Source: Stropharia rugosoannulata
Taxonomy: Eukaryota > Basidiomycota > Agaricomycetes > Agaricales > Strophariaceae
DNA: 64,000 nucleotides
Assembly (NCBI GenBank): GCA_028532985.1
Contig: JANCIK010000005.1
Coordinates: 2,176,501-2,240,500 of the forward strand
Direction: 5' to 3'
Positions within the stretch are counted from its first letter, which is position 1, and every line of letters begins with the position of its first letter. Under the pieces are notes generated by a model that had not been told where the DNA came from, ran no database searches, and saw nothing but the letters and a program-made list of their open reading frames with translations. Shown in pieces: positions 21,363 to 32,651 of this stretch. The position numbers were made by a program, and so were the translations under genes.

Positions 21363-23624
21363 CTACACCAGCAAAATGCGCTCCCTGTAAAGCCGCTCGC
21401 GCCATCTGACCGGCCCGTTCCGGGGGCGACTATCCCGCTCATCCCACATCACATCTAGCAACACGCACACCGCCGCACAGTTCCCCACGCCCTCCTGCTG
21501 GGCATGCACCAGAAGCTGCTCCCGCAGAATACGGCGCTTCACCGGGTCGTCCGTCAAGCTCCCACAGATGTATATCCCGAACACCGTGCTGCGCACCACC
21601 GCGCTCCGCGTCTGCGGTGGGGCGAGCGCGAGCACGTCGGCCTGCGCGTTGCCGTCCATGATAGCGTAGTAAGTCTCCTGTACGCACTCCTGCACGTCCT
21701 GCACGTCCGGGAAGGCGCCGCTCTCGACGCTGCGCAGGAAAAGCCGCGCACTCGTGCGGAAGATCTCAGCGGCAGCGGCGCGCGCGCTGGCGTCGGCGTC
21801 GTTCAAGGATGGCTGTGGCCGGATAGGAGAGCCGAGGTGTGCATCTATATCTGCGGCTCGGCGCATGAGCTCGCGTACAGACAGCACGCCTTTTTCAGCT
21901 TCTGATTCCTTCCAATTTGCGAGTGCCACCGTCTCTGCGAGTGCCCATACCACACGGTTCTCGCAACCCATGGGGGAGAGCATCGAGTACCGAGGCGGTG
22001 CGCCGATCCAGCTGCGGTTAGGGTGGAAGAGTATGCGGATATGTCGAAGGAGTAGGGGCGGCTGGCAATTTGTTATCGACGCGAGAACGTCAAACCAGAT
22101 CGTGGTCTTGACAACAAACTGTTCCTTCTGGTTAGCGTTCTCCAACGCCTCAACTGGGCCACCTCGGTAGCTCGGATTGTCAAGCAGCTGCGTGACGAAA
22201 AGAGAGGCAATGTAAAGAAATTCATTCCATTTGCCATGACCTCCTTCGAATAGGTAGAGGGAGACGACGTGTAATGCAGTCATGGCGTCGTCGATGTTAA
22301 ACTTGTAGCACTTCCTCTTATGTTGAAGGGAATTCTGGAGCGCGTCGATCGTTGTTGTCACCTCGCTATTTTGCGAAATGGAAACGTTGGGATTAGTCTG
22401 CCTGCCATAATATACTCTTGCCAGAAGGAGGACTGCTTCATGCGAGTCGGGGTTCGCGTGAACTGATTCCCAAATCATGTTGGGTAGTAAATTGCGGTCC
22501 CCCAAGAGGTATTGGATGCGGACAACGTTGCTGACATAACCATGTATACAAGAATCCACTGTCTCTGCTGATAGTTGCGTGGATGGGTAGTGTGGGATTG
22601 ATGTGCCAGGTTCAAATCGCTGTTCTACGATTTCATCGATGATGATGTTTTCATGATACAGGACTGAGAATGAACTTGTCGTAGCGCGTGATTCATATGT
22701 CGGTTGTGTTGACTGGATCGCAACTAGAAGAAAACCAAGAAAAACATAGATTGAGTACTATTTAATGGTACAGATAGCAATTCCTCACTTTGCGGCGCGA
22801 AAATATAATGTACATCAGGAAACGAAGCAGGTTGGTACAAGTCATACGCGGAGTAATTCTGCGGAGACACCGAACGAGAGTCTATAGTTACAGATTAACA
22901 AATTCACTCATAAATTCCTCTTCTGCTGAAGTGAGAGGAGAAGACGACCAACCGGGCACATAGCTATATTCGTCAGGACTATAATGACGAGTTATCAACG
23001 ATATCCGAGGCCTCACACTGTATGGATGTTCGGAGTCGACGGACTGTTCCCTGTTAGGGCTGCCATCCGTCGACGACGAAGACCCGACGGTGCGGAAGTG
23101 AGCCTCATCATCGTGCGGATCACTAAGCCGCAAAAACTCCTCGTGCGTAGCACTCCGAGAGCCAGAGCCAGCATGGCCTTTAATCATCCCTTGGGCAGCA
23201 AGATGTGCTTTGATTCTGTCACGTATAGCAGCGACTTTGGAATTTTCCTAAGGGCGGTGGTGAGCACGAGGGTGCAGGGAGGCAGTGATGATGGATGTGG
23301 GGTTAGGGCGCCAAAACTCACTCTCAGCCAGTCTGGGCGCTTTGCACCAAAGCCAAGGCACTCCAGCTTCAGACGCGCGCACGTCTCGCAAGGGCCATCG
23401 TCGTATCCACCCATGCGTTTTTCGTCGCATTTCTTTATTGGGAGAGGGTGTGGGGGGTTAGCAGATCAACCATGAGAATGAACCGATGAACCGACCTTCC
23501 GCCTAATTCTGCATGTATAGCAGCCGGATTTTGCGCGAACAGCACCCTTTGGTTTCTGCATGACGACCTTTCTGTTGGCCTGTCTGTGTTCTTTTAGAGA
23601 CAACGAAGACTGGATCGGTGCCAT
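21363..23624 (-). CDS. Zn2Cys6 binuclear-cluster transcription factor (copy 2), Fungal_trans_2-like
   Basis: The start is ATG 23624 (MAPIQSSLSLKEHRQ). The zinc cluster is CYTCRIRRKKC, then 12 residues (DEKRMGGYDDGP), then CETCARLKLEC, followed by LGFGAKRPDWLR. An intron falls between RRK and KC, a different place from copy 1. Next come ENSKVAAIRDRIKAHLAAQG and a Ser-rich stretch. The largest exon (from about 22560 to the stop) encodes the helical regulatory domain, with YLLGDRNLLPNMIWESVH, WSIGAPPRYSMLSPMGCENR-like sequence (here SWIGAPPRYSML), VWALAETVALANWKESEAE and VFGIYICGSLTDDPVKRRIL. The last block parallels FPICLAGCMTNDSTKRDFF in copy 1, indicating paralogy. On the minus strand TATAAA lies 148 nt before the ATG. 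The target is unknown. Confidence 0.87.
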
Positions 23625-25667
23625 GAGATAAAGATCCTCGGCGTGAGGCTGAGGCAGTGTGTAAAGACCAGATTGAATAGAGGATAACAGCGTGAAGCAG
23701 GTGAAGACAAGTTGGGGGTGGAGGGAAGGCTTGTTAGGCAAAGCAAGGGGGGAAGGAGAAAGGCAGCATGGTTTATATGGAAGATGTGAGTGTAGAAGGA
23801 GATCCAATCCGAAGCCTCACCTCTTCCCGTTGTCACAATATCTACTTACATAATGCCGTGTGACATCCCCCCCCCTCCGCTGTCCGGGGTCCGTCCTCGT
23901 GTTGTTTTCCAAAAATAAGCGCTCAAACCAGTGGTCGAACTTGCAGACCAGTGCAAGATGGGCTGGCTGATTACCCGCCCGTCCGGAGGCGCAGATAGAG
24001 GGCTGAACGTTGAGCAATCAATGTCCTCCAGACATTCTCCGACCCTCCCCGCGCACCACCACCAAAGCCTTCTCCAGCTTCAGTGTTTTGTCCATGCCGC
24101 TTGCACAACTCCTCCGACGGCTTCTGACCGTATTTCCACACAGCTCCAAGAATACCCTAGGTTCTCACAGCGTATTGTGGCTGGATCCCCCATGCCGCGG
24201 TCGCATGCGCGCAGTGCTCTCCTGTGCCCCACCGCCTGCACACCTTATTGCCTATTTAGTGCGTCCTCGGAAGATCCCATCCTCCTGCCCATCATTGGGA
24301 TAATCTCAACGTATTGGGAGGCTCTCGCCTATCGATGATGCGCTCTCTATGCATCATTTACACCGCGCGGCCCCAACTTTCTCTCAGAGTAATATGAGGT
24401 CAACGCACTAGCTCGCGTCCCTCGGACGCAGCCTGATCAATGTCCAGCTACTCTACGACTCACCATCCACCGATCACGGCGACGTCACTTCCTACTAGTC
24501 TTTTCTGTGCCATAATCAACTTTTTCTGACATATGTCCCTTGCAACCCTCTATCGATCTGCCACACGTCCAAGTTCACCATCATATGGTTGACCTCCAGC
24601 ACATCCTTTAGTAAGATAAAATCAATTCAGTTCGGTTAATCATTTATCACGTCCACCTATAACATGAAATTACTCGTATGATGAAAAGTCGGGCGAAATT
24701 TTACTTGTGCATGGATTTCTTCAAAGGCTCATCACTCATCAGTCTATCAGCGCCCGCAATGATTTTCGTATGACATACCTGCTATGTATGTCGTTAAGAT
24801 AAACCATAACGTCATGGCACCAGGGCCGCAGCGACAATCAGGGTGGACTTACATTTGATGGTCTACACAATCATAGGTATGTACATAGAAAATTAGTGCC
24901 AGTGCCTAAATACACAGTCTGGAGACGGTTACACACAAGAAACAACCATCCGACAGGCTCGCAAATTTCGATTAGTTAGTAGAGCAAACGACGAGACGTT
25001 ATCTGGCTAATACATACATACCCCCGAACTGTCTTAAACTGTCTTCTGCCGTAGATTAGACTATTCAATGGATGAAAGCTCCACCAAAAACCAGCCGCAA
25101 TTAAGTCGTCCGGAAGTGCCCCCTCGACTGCCACATCAGTAACCCGCAACTAAATTATCGGCAGAGTAGGTTTGCAAAAGTAAATGGTAAGAGCCCAAAG
25201 TTCGTAGACAGTGCCGAGATAAAGTCGAATTAATTACAGCTTCGAGCAAACACACAGACAAAAAAAATATTAAGTAAAAGAAGAACAAATCGTAAAGCAC
25301 ATCACAGGTCGTTATCATACTCCAACATGGGCAAACAGGAGGTAGGTGGATGGATAGGTAGATAGGCTGAAAGGCTATAGGGTAGAGAACCAGTAAGCAA
25401 AATTTGAGACTCAATCGAAGCGTAGTTATAGTAGACTTTTTGCATGTACGTACGCATCAAGTCACGAAGGTGGGCAGGAATCAGAAACCCGTTTATCAGA
25501 TGCAGTGCCGGAAAAACAATAGACACGGAAAGAAGGCACAGGCTGGGGAAGTAAGAGGAAAATGTAACCTGCCCATGGGCGGATATAGGGAATCCCGGCA
25601 GAAGCATTGATCGGTCCAAAACAGACGAGTCTCGACTATCCATTTGTTCCTTTCCAAGTCGCTGAGC
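23625..25667. promoter_or_regulatory. 2.0-kb upstream region of zinc-cluster factor 2
   Basis: No gene is recognisable. The minus-strand TATA element CCATATAAAC (bases 23780-23771) is well placed for the copy 2 gene. The rest, up to the stop of the PH-domain gene at 25668, contains only short ORFs and several in-frame-stop-rich AT tracts. Confidence 0.5.
23772..23777 (-). promoter_or_regulatory. TATA box of zinc-cluster factor 2
   Basis: The minus strand reads CCATATAAACC here, 148 nt upstream of the ATG at 23624. Confidence 0.45.
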
Positions 25668-27482
25668 TTACGACGAAGCCTTCAGTTCGTGGTGACCGCC
25701 TATCGATCCTGCCGCCGACAAGCGCCGTACCTTGCCCTTCAGCCCGCCCCCGCCGATGGCCGGTGGTGGCTGTTGAGCCATCTGAGCCTGTCCCTGCCCC
25801 GCTTGTTGTTGAACATACGCGTTTTGGGCACCAACATCCCGTGGTGAATGCGCAGGGGGGGATTTGCTCGCTTTGCCAGGAACCTGTCCCGCCTCCGTCC
25901 TTCTCAAGATAAGTGCGCGGATCGCACCGAGCCACTTGATCTCATCTTCCTCTGTTGGCGCGCACAGCAGCAGTGTGCGCTTTGTTGTCACAATTTTGAA
26001 AGTATGGGCACTCCCGCCGGCCCCATATGCACCTTCGTCACCCTGGCCCTCAGCGCCGCCCGTGTTGCCATGATAAGGTGGTGAAGCCATCGTCGGCGTC
26101 GGCGGCTGTCGGTGGTGCATGTAAGTGGGGATGTCGAATTCGAGCGCGTCGAGTATGTCATTGAACGGAAATTGGCGATGAGGCTTCGTGTCCTGGAATA
26201 GCATGCCAAAAAAAGAAAGATGCGCTCAATCAGCCAGCGCCCACCAAGTTTAGCATATATGGCTCGTGCGCAATAAAGCCCCACCGCTCAAGCCAGACGT
26301 GAGGCACAACATATACACTAGCCCAATGAAAACGTACGGAACGAAGAGGGACGTACCATATGACTCCCAGAGTACACGAGCTTTTCACCTGTAAGCACGA
26401 ACCAGCGCTTTCTCCAGTTGCGCCTCTTGGAGCCGCACTTCATCAAATATCCTGAGAGAACCGTCTTTGCAGGATCCTTTTGTGTTGCCTGGGCCTTGCT
26501 AGGGGACAGAGCGAAAGCGGCCTGTGTGGGCGATATCGCTGGGTACCCTGACTGCGTAGTAGCGCCGCCCGCGTCCTCTGAGTCAGACGACGTCACTGCG
26601 TGACCAAAGGTTAATTGGTTGGGCGAAGCTGACAGTGGCGGCATGTTAGCATGTGTGCTAGCCCCATCACCCATGCGTGGGCGGGGAATGGGAATGGGAG
26701 TTGAAGCCGAAGTGCGCGTGGACGTGGCGAGCAGTGACTCGCGCGCGTCTTCTATTGCCTTGACCCATTCCTGCACCTCCTGCGGGGTCGCTGCCTGCAA
26801 ATAAAATGTGCGCACAGGGGAGATGAGACCAAACGTGTTGTCGTGGCGCTTGAGATTAACAGGCGTGCACGAGTGCACGTCGCTGAGCTCGAGCAGACGA
26901 AGAAGCTGGTACTCCGCCGAGCTCTGGTAATACGCGAGGTGTGCGGGGCGCAGCACGAACCAGCGCTTTTTCCAGGTCTGGCGGGGTGTGCGAACGAAGA
27001 AACAATCAATCAGCAGAGGCGCGTGGGCGCAGCTGGAGGACGGGTACCTTTCTCCGCTCGCCCTTCTTCCAGAGGTAGCCAGCCTTGATGACGGACTCGT
27101 CTGCCGAATTGCGTGGCTTTGTGCGCACGTCAGCGGTCTTCCACCCGCCCTCGAGGGCCTCTTCATCCTCTGTGTCCTCGCCGCTGTCTGAGCGGCGTTC
27201 CGCGATCGATGAGAGGGGTGGCTGTGATGACGAGGTGCCTGCGTGTGAAGCGACTCCACCTGGATACGACGAGCTCGTTCCTGTGAGGTCCTGGGTGAGG
27301 ACTGAGTCTGAGTCTGATTCTGTGCCCGATACGGGGTTGTTTGACTGGTTGGTCTGCGATTGCGGAGTGAGCTTGGGACCGGTGGGATCAGGGGACGTGC
27401 ACACCTTGGACCTGGATACCGAGTGGACGGATAGCTTGCGCAAAATCTCCTGGGGAGTCGGGGGAGGGGCTGAGGGTGTCAT
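25668..27482 (-). CDS. Tandem PH-domain protein (Opy1-like architecture)
   Basis: Two pleckstrin-homology domains suggest phosphoinositide-dependent membrane binding. PH1 is AGYLWKKGERRK joined over an intron to TWKKRWFVLRPAHLAYYQSS, ending EVQEWVKAIEDARESL. A Ser/Thr/Pro-rich linker follows. PH2 is SGYLMKCGSKRRNWRKRWFV, then an intron, then HRQFPFNDILDALEFD, with a Gly/Pro-rich insert before HTFKIVTTKRTLLLCAPT and EDEIKWLGAIRALI. The N-terminus (MTPSAPPPTPQEILRKLSVH) and C-terminal tail are low complexity. I place the start at ATG 27482, but the frame stays open upstream (LLDSSTSLIQFFYEN) as far as a stop near 27540, and an acceptor-like CAG is present, so a 5' exon may be missing here. Yeast Opy1 has two PH domains; orthology is not proven. 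Confidence 0.85.
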
Positions 27483-27937
27483 ATTTTCATAGAAGAACTG
27501 GATGAGAGACGTGCTGCTGTCCAACAGATCTGTCCAAACTCAAGAAACGCAATCTCACAAGTCACACCCAGTCACAACTGTACACCTCCCTCGGCCCGCC
27601 AGGCTCCAGCTGTTCATTGTGTTGAAAACTCCGCAAATCCCTTCCATATTGCTTATGCACACAAGCAGGACTGGTGCTATAAATGCCAACAGCTCAGCAC
27701 CGTTGCATCTACAGTGTCAGTTAGTAAATATTTGACCATCGCTACGTTACCACTCGAACACTCAATCAATTTGTATGCTATACAAAACCCTAGCAAAAAA
27801 AAACCAAGTCTGACCATGAGATCCGATATATACGTGTACACATTTTCATGTCCGAATAAACAGCATTACCATTTGTTTTGTGTCTCCAGGTGTCTCCTAG
27901 AATGATTGTTCGCCTCACCTCAGTGTGCATCATTTGC

Positions 27938-27964
27938 CCAAATCAGGCCTCTTGCCTGATTTGG
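27938..27964. repeat. Perfect 11-bp palindrome with 5-nt loop in the ACB1 5' region
   Basis: CCAAATCAGGC and GCCTGATTTGG are exact reverse complements around CTCTT. The element ends 66 nt before the ACB1 ATG, so it may be a stem-loop in the 5' UTR or a dyad bound by a dimeric regulator. Confidence 0.65.
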
Positions 27965-28030
27965 ATTATCGCCGGATCACGACGCGCACCCGACCTCTCC
28001 TCAACCACCTCTTACCAGAGACCACCCACC

Positions 28031-28587
28031 ATGTCCGAAGCCAAGTTCAACAAAGCAGTCGAAATCATCGCAAACCTCCCCAAGGATGGCCCTATCAAGC
28101 CCACCTCGGATGATCAGTTATACGTGCGTCTCGATTATCCGATCTCAGCTGTTATGCACGAAAGACAGAACTGATCATCTCTCCAATCTCTGCAGTTCTA
28201 CAAGTACTTCAAGCAGGGTATGTCGCGTCGATCGAAACCGGCTCTGTTGCTACGGCTGATTCGTGTCCTCTACAGCAAAGGTCGGAAACAACGAGACCCC
28301 TAAGCCTGGTATGATGAACTTCACCGCAAAGTACAAGTGGTACGTCGTCTGCTTCACGGACATTCCAATCTTCTGATTAGAGTGGTACTCAAATAGGGAG
28401 GCCTGGACGTCAGTGAAGGACGTCAGCAAAGAGGAGTGCTACGAGAAATACGTCGCCAAACTCATTGAGGTGGGCAGAGCATTTTTTCTACATCGCATGA
28501 ATTGCAAACACAACACGCTCCTAGATTCTCGAGAAGGTCGGCGACGATAACTCCAAGCAGCTCATCGCCGATATTGAGGCGGCTTGA
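28031..28587 (+). CDS. ACB1: Acyl-CoA-binding protein
   Basis: This small cytosolic protein binds long-chain acyl-CoA and buffers the pool made by fatty acid synthase. Five exons are inferred: 28031-28123, 28196-28217, 28276-28339, 28397-28469 and 28525-28587. All have canonical splice signals and a total length that keeps frame. The product is about 104 residues, close to family size with a slightly longer C-terminus. Family features are FNKAVEIIANLPKDGP, QLYFYKYFKQAKVGN, KPGMMNFTAKYKWEAWTSVK and EECYEKYVAKLIEILEKVGD, including the YKWEAW ligand-pocket signature. It diverges from the PH-domain gene with about 550 bp between them, and a strong palindrome lies in that gap. Confidence 0.95.
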
Positions 28588-29175
28588 GTTAACTTCCGGG
28601 ACTACGCTACTAACTGAAATAATTTCTCTTGTATGCCATATTCCCAAAATTTGAACGGTTCCTATAAATGCAATGTATACCAATTATATGCTTCCTTTCC
28701 GATGCAATTTTACTGAGGGATAGTACGCAGTTCTAACGAATGGCAAGTTCGGCGAATATGAGAACGTTGAGCCCGTTTGGCGATGCTATTGCAGTGCTAT
28801 ACCATGAATCCACTGTGTTCAAACACTAAGATCATCCGTCCTAGGCGGCAGAAGAACTGTGCCATCTTTAATTAAACTGACGCCCTAAATGTATATGCGG
28901 GACGGCCTGCCATGCAACAGCGTGCGTGCGCGTGTGCAAAGTGAAGGACCCCGCAGACCCCATTGGAATATACAAAAAAGGTATTTATTAGAGTTTCAAA
29001 CTCAGCGGCATGCGAGCCAGTTGCTCTGGTTTGTGGGCGTTTTAATATCCACCTTATTTGCCAGTTTGGGTCCAGGCAATATCGGGATGTAGGGCATACT
29101 TTGTGCCCCAGATCTTCCTCCCGCGACTGTTTGATTTGCCACAGGGTTGCCTGTGACTCGAGTTTTAAGCTATAG

Positions 29176-29193
29176 CCATGCTGCGCGCCTCAT
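29176..29193 (+). repeat. 18-bp direct repeat, copy 1
   Basis: CCATGCTGCGCGCCTCAT is identical to 31241-31258. Upstream flanks share GAGTT..AA..TAGC-like sequence, but similarity fades quickly, so the repeat family, if real, is old. Confidence 0.5.
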
Positions 29194-31240
29194 GTCTCGC
29201 CGACCCTCCGATGTGCTTTCGTTTTGCAGCGTCGGGACGGGACTTTCAAACTGTACCTCAAGTCCTGTTACATGTAGACAAGAATATATGCTATGTTCCT
29301 ACAGCCTAGCATGCATATCACTGTATTGAAGTCCAACATATCTGTTAAAGTTACCCATCTATTCAACTAATTCACTACTCATTCCCAGTGCCCCTCTGGG
29401 GTGCTCCCTTTCTCAGGAGCTAGATCGACGCGCAGGTAGACGTTCTACTAGGTAGGCACGACGTTTCATATGTTCTGCTCGCACCGCTGCCCAGTAATAC
29501 AAAGCTTACAAAAGACGGTTCCATTCAATCACTCGGTCATTCGCCCTGCTCTTCCTCCGTCACGACTTCCCTGAACCCGACATATCATGATCATGTGGAA
29601 AAATCTTAACTGACATCATCACTGCGGTGATGAAGTAGGAGACCTATTACAACATTAATTTCGCGTCCTAGCCCTGGGTTGGTCCTGGTCCTTGACCCGT
29701 GCCGGCTGTGCGCGTCGCAGCATCGCGCTTGGCAACTGTTATCGTCGGACGTCCGCAAGAATTTTACGCTATCGGATGATAGAAGATAGATTAAAAACAC
29801 TTCGAACAGCGCAGCGCTCTAGATTAAGTGTGCCGTAGACGGGATGGACTGCGACGGCTCGCCGAGGTTGAGTTCTATTCAAGGTGCGCTTCGTGTTTGT
29901 CCTTCCTGCAGGCTACTACACTCACTAATATTCTCTAGCCTCACTCCCACAGAAATAGCCGGGAGGTCGGACATCGGTGCTTACTGATTCGTAAGACAGT
30001 GCCTTCTATTCTATTCAAGCAGCTCAAACGCAGTTCTACTATGGTTTCACGCCGATACTTAGAAGGAAAGCTCAAAAATTATGGAAAAGGAGAGTGCAGT
30101 AAATGATTCCAGCCAGGTACGAACATACGATTCCATTGCCAGCAAAAATGTAGGGCGGTGAAATCAACGCGGATCACATGGAAGTTTTTTGGACCTCTCG
30201 AACACCTGTCTGAGTAACAGGATTATTGTAGTCTGATAACGATTATGTCCATAGAGCTCGTTGATACTTTCAAGTTTGCCGAACATATAAAATGTTAGTT
30301 TTTGCAAAGTTCCTGCTCGAACATGTCCTCCGGGCAGCCAAAATTGCTTTTGGCGCTTTATTTTTTACCCTTAAGCTTTTCTGACCCATACAAAGTCCTC
30401 AATAGTACTCATTGCAGTTGTTTTTGCTAGCTAACAGCACAGAGTGGCCACTACATTTACACGACAAAAATCGCACGTCCTGTCGTGAATTCGCAATGCC
30501 TTTCGGCATAAGACACTGATTTTTGTGAGTAAGCCTCATGCTGCAGATAAAGTTCTGTTCGATGTAAATAGTGCGCATTAATTATGTATGGGTATGTCCC
30601 CTTTTCCCTGGCCAAGTGACAAGTACCGTGGAGACTATTCCATCAACAAGATCATCGCGTGAAGCACCGGTGCTATACCAGCCCAACAATCCCATAGATA
30701 CTGATAGAAGAGGGTGAAATGTTTCAGAATTTTTTTTTTGCAAGCTGTGGGAAGCTGCGTCGATTAGCAAGTGACTCTGCCTTGGGTGCTTTGCTGCCAT
30801 ATCTCTGAATCAGCTAGTAAAGTTCAGTGCTCACAGCACGCGCGTGCGCCCAAACGCGCACGTACGCGGAAGCCTAGACGCGCATCCCCCTCCCAAGTCT
30901 ATCCAGACAATTAGTTCCTCTAGATCCCCAGAAGCGAACATTAGCTGTTGTACTTGTTGCACTAGCATTTCCCGAGCCAAGTCGCCGCCTCGTAGCTTCA
31001 CAAATTATTTTTCTGGTCCCAGCAATTAGTATGCCAATTACCCGCAGCACGCTCGTTTATGGCTCATATGAACAGTGTGATGACTCGAGAAGAGCTCGGG
31101 GGCCGTAAATTGGGGCCCGATGCAGGTTCTGCCGTACGGATTTGAACTAGGTCGTCGCTGGGTCGTCGCCCTAAACGGAAGTGTCACGCTCGAGAGATAA
31201 GGGGGTCTTAAGATATTCAATGGAGTTAAACCAGTTTAGC

Positions 31241-31258
31241 CCATGCTGCGCGCCTCAT
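31241..31258 (+). repeat. 18-bp direct repeat, copy 2
   Basis: Second copy of the exact 18-mer, about 2.06 kb from the first and in the same orientation. Confidence 0.5.
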
Positions 31259-32425
31259 TTCAGCTCAATCGGTGTATTTGGTTCTTGTGCTGTGGGGCAA
31301 GGTGTGTCAGGGAGGGTGATCGCGTATTATCCGGTATACACGCGGCGACTTCTGGGAACTTCTGTGCCCCGCAATGTCCTGGGTACAAACCTTGTCTGTC
31401 GTGGGGCAGTCCTCGTATTGAAAGCCTTCAGTACATTAATAGTCAAAGATGACTATCGCAGCAATGCCAGCATAGAATCGTTCCACGAAGTTCTAGATGG
31501 AAGCACATGTTGATGCGAAGAGCTATAAAAATGATGAATCAGAAAACGGGGTATAGGTCGAGAAAAACGTTACCTGATTTGTTACCCATGAGTTAAGGCA
31601 GTATCAGACTCATTTCTCATATTGGAGAGTATTGGAACCGAGCGACTTCGAAGGACGGTGCAGATTGTCGCAGAATCCTCCTAGGCGATACTGATGACTG
31701 CCACCGACATGACAACAAAAACAAAGGTCTGACGAAAGCGCATGAGAATCTGTTCATGTCAATGTGCGGCGTAACCTAAAAATACTAGGAACCCTCGAAA
31801 AGTATTGCCACGTAAGGAGTTCCAATATAGACGATGAAGCGGCCAAGCAGAGCACAGCTATGGCTCGGTGTTGATGTGGGACCTTTGGGCTTTCCTCGCC
31901 TTTTCCCCCAGAACGGTTACTCGTACGAATTGCGTTGGCCATTAGCACTTCTTTTGCACGACGATATGCACTATCAAGAGCAGACGTGGATCAGTCAGGC
32001 ATATATGTCATATATATTGTATATTGGAGCCGATTCAACAAGTTATCCTAATTGCAGGAGATTGTCGAGTGCTCAAGTGGATCTTGTGCATCGACAATCA
32101 CCTCCAATTCTACAACTGTATTTAATAGGTTCCAACAGAAACCAACCGACAAAGATTCGTGAGCCCGGCCTACCTGCGAGACCACAAACGAAAGAAAGTC
32201 ATGAGAGTCGATAGGTCGCGGAAGACGACAGATCCACCCAACCATGACTTTCCTTAGTTTGTGAATTCGCACATAGGCTGAGACTTCGACGAAGCAATGG
32301 CCCCTCATGGTAGATAGGGAAAACGAAAAAAGAGCGTAAGCAGAAATCAAGCAGTGGAGAAGGGATAACGGCGGTGAACTGTTAGAGGTGCTGGTGGTAA
32401 GGAAGAAAGAGCGGACACTCTGGGA

Positions 32426-32533
32426 GTCACAAGCCGCAACCCTTGACCCAGCTTGTGACCTCCCGAAGGCTATGCCCGGCAGTGCCCGAACACCGACTTA
32501 AGCGCCCCATAGGCGCTCACGACGAGCGCTTAA
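32426..32533. repeat. Cluster of inverted repeats downstream of the TPR-CHAT gene
   Basis: GTCACAAGC (32426-32434) pairs with GCTTGTGAC (32451-32459). TTAAGCGC (32498-32505) pairs with GCGCTTAA (32526-32533). Inside the second, AGCGCC and GGCGCT (32501-32517) offer a competing hairpin. The cluster lies about 120-225 bp beyond the stop codon and could fold in the 3' UTR or mark the remains of a small mobile element. No target-site duplication is evident. Confidence 0.4.
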
Positions 32534-32651
32534 TTCCATAAAAGGGAACTGCGCGCCTAACATAATATAAATCGAAATTCTTGAACCAGGGGATGTATTG
32601 ACACATACTGCAGGTACTACAGAGACATAATGTGATTAAAAACAGAAGAAA

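Larger units (their letters stand above)
28588..32651. other. 4.1-kb stretch without a recognisable gene, between ACB1 and the TPR-CHAT gene
   Basis: The flanking genes converge. No ORF shows domain-like composition. An exact 18-bp direct repeat, CCATGCTGCGCGCCTCAT, occurs at 29176-29193 and 31241-31258 with loosely similar left flanks, hinting at old dispersed repeats. Inverted repeats cluster at 32426-32533, near the 3' end of the TPR-CHAT gene. Confidence 0.5.

Noticed and set aside
20903..21409. 168-codon plus-strand ORF overlapping the end of zinc-cluster factor 2
   Set aside because: It overlaps a well-supported gene on the other strand, has no domain, and ends in low-complexity Lys/Arg sequence.
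25636..25935. ORFs on both strands inside the last exon of the PH-domain gene
   Set aside because: Shadows of a Gly/Pro/Gln-rich low-complexity coding region.
31060..31160. A tRNA-like TTTGAACTAGGTC segment
   Set aside because: No matching acceptor stem, D arm or anticodon arm could be drawn around it.
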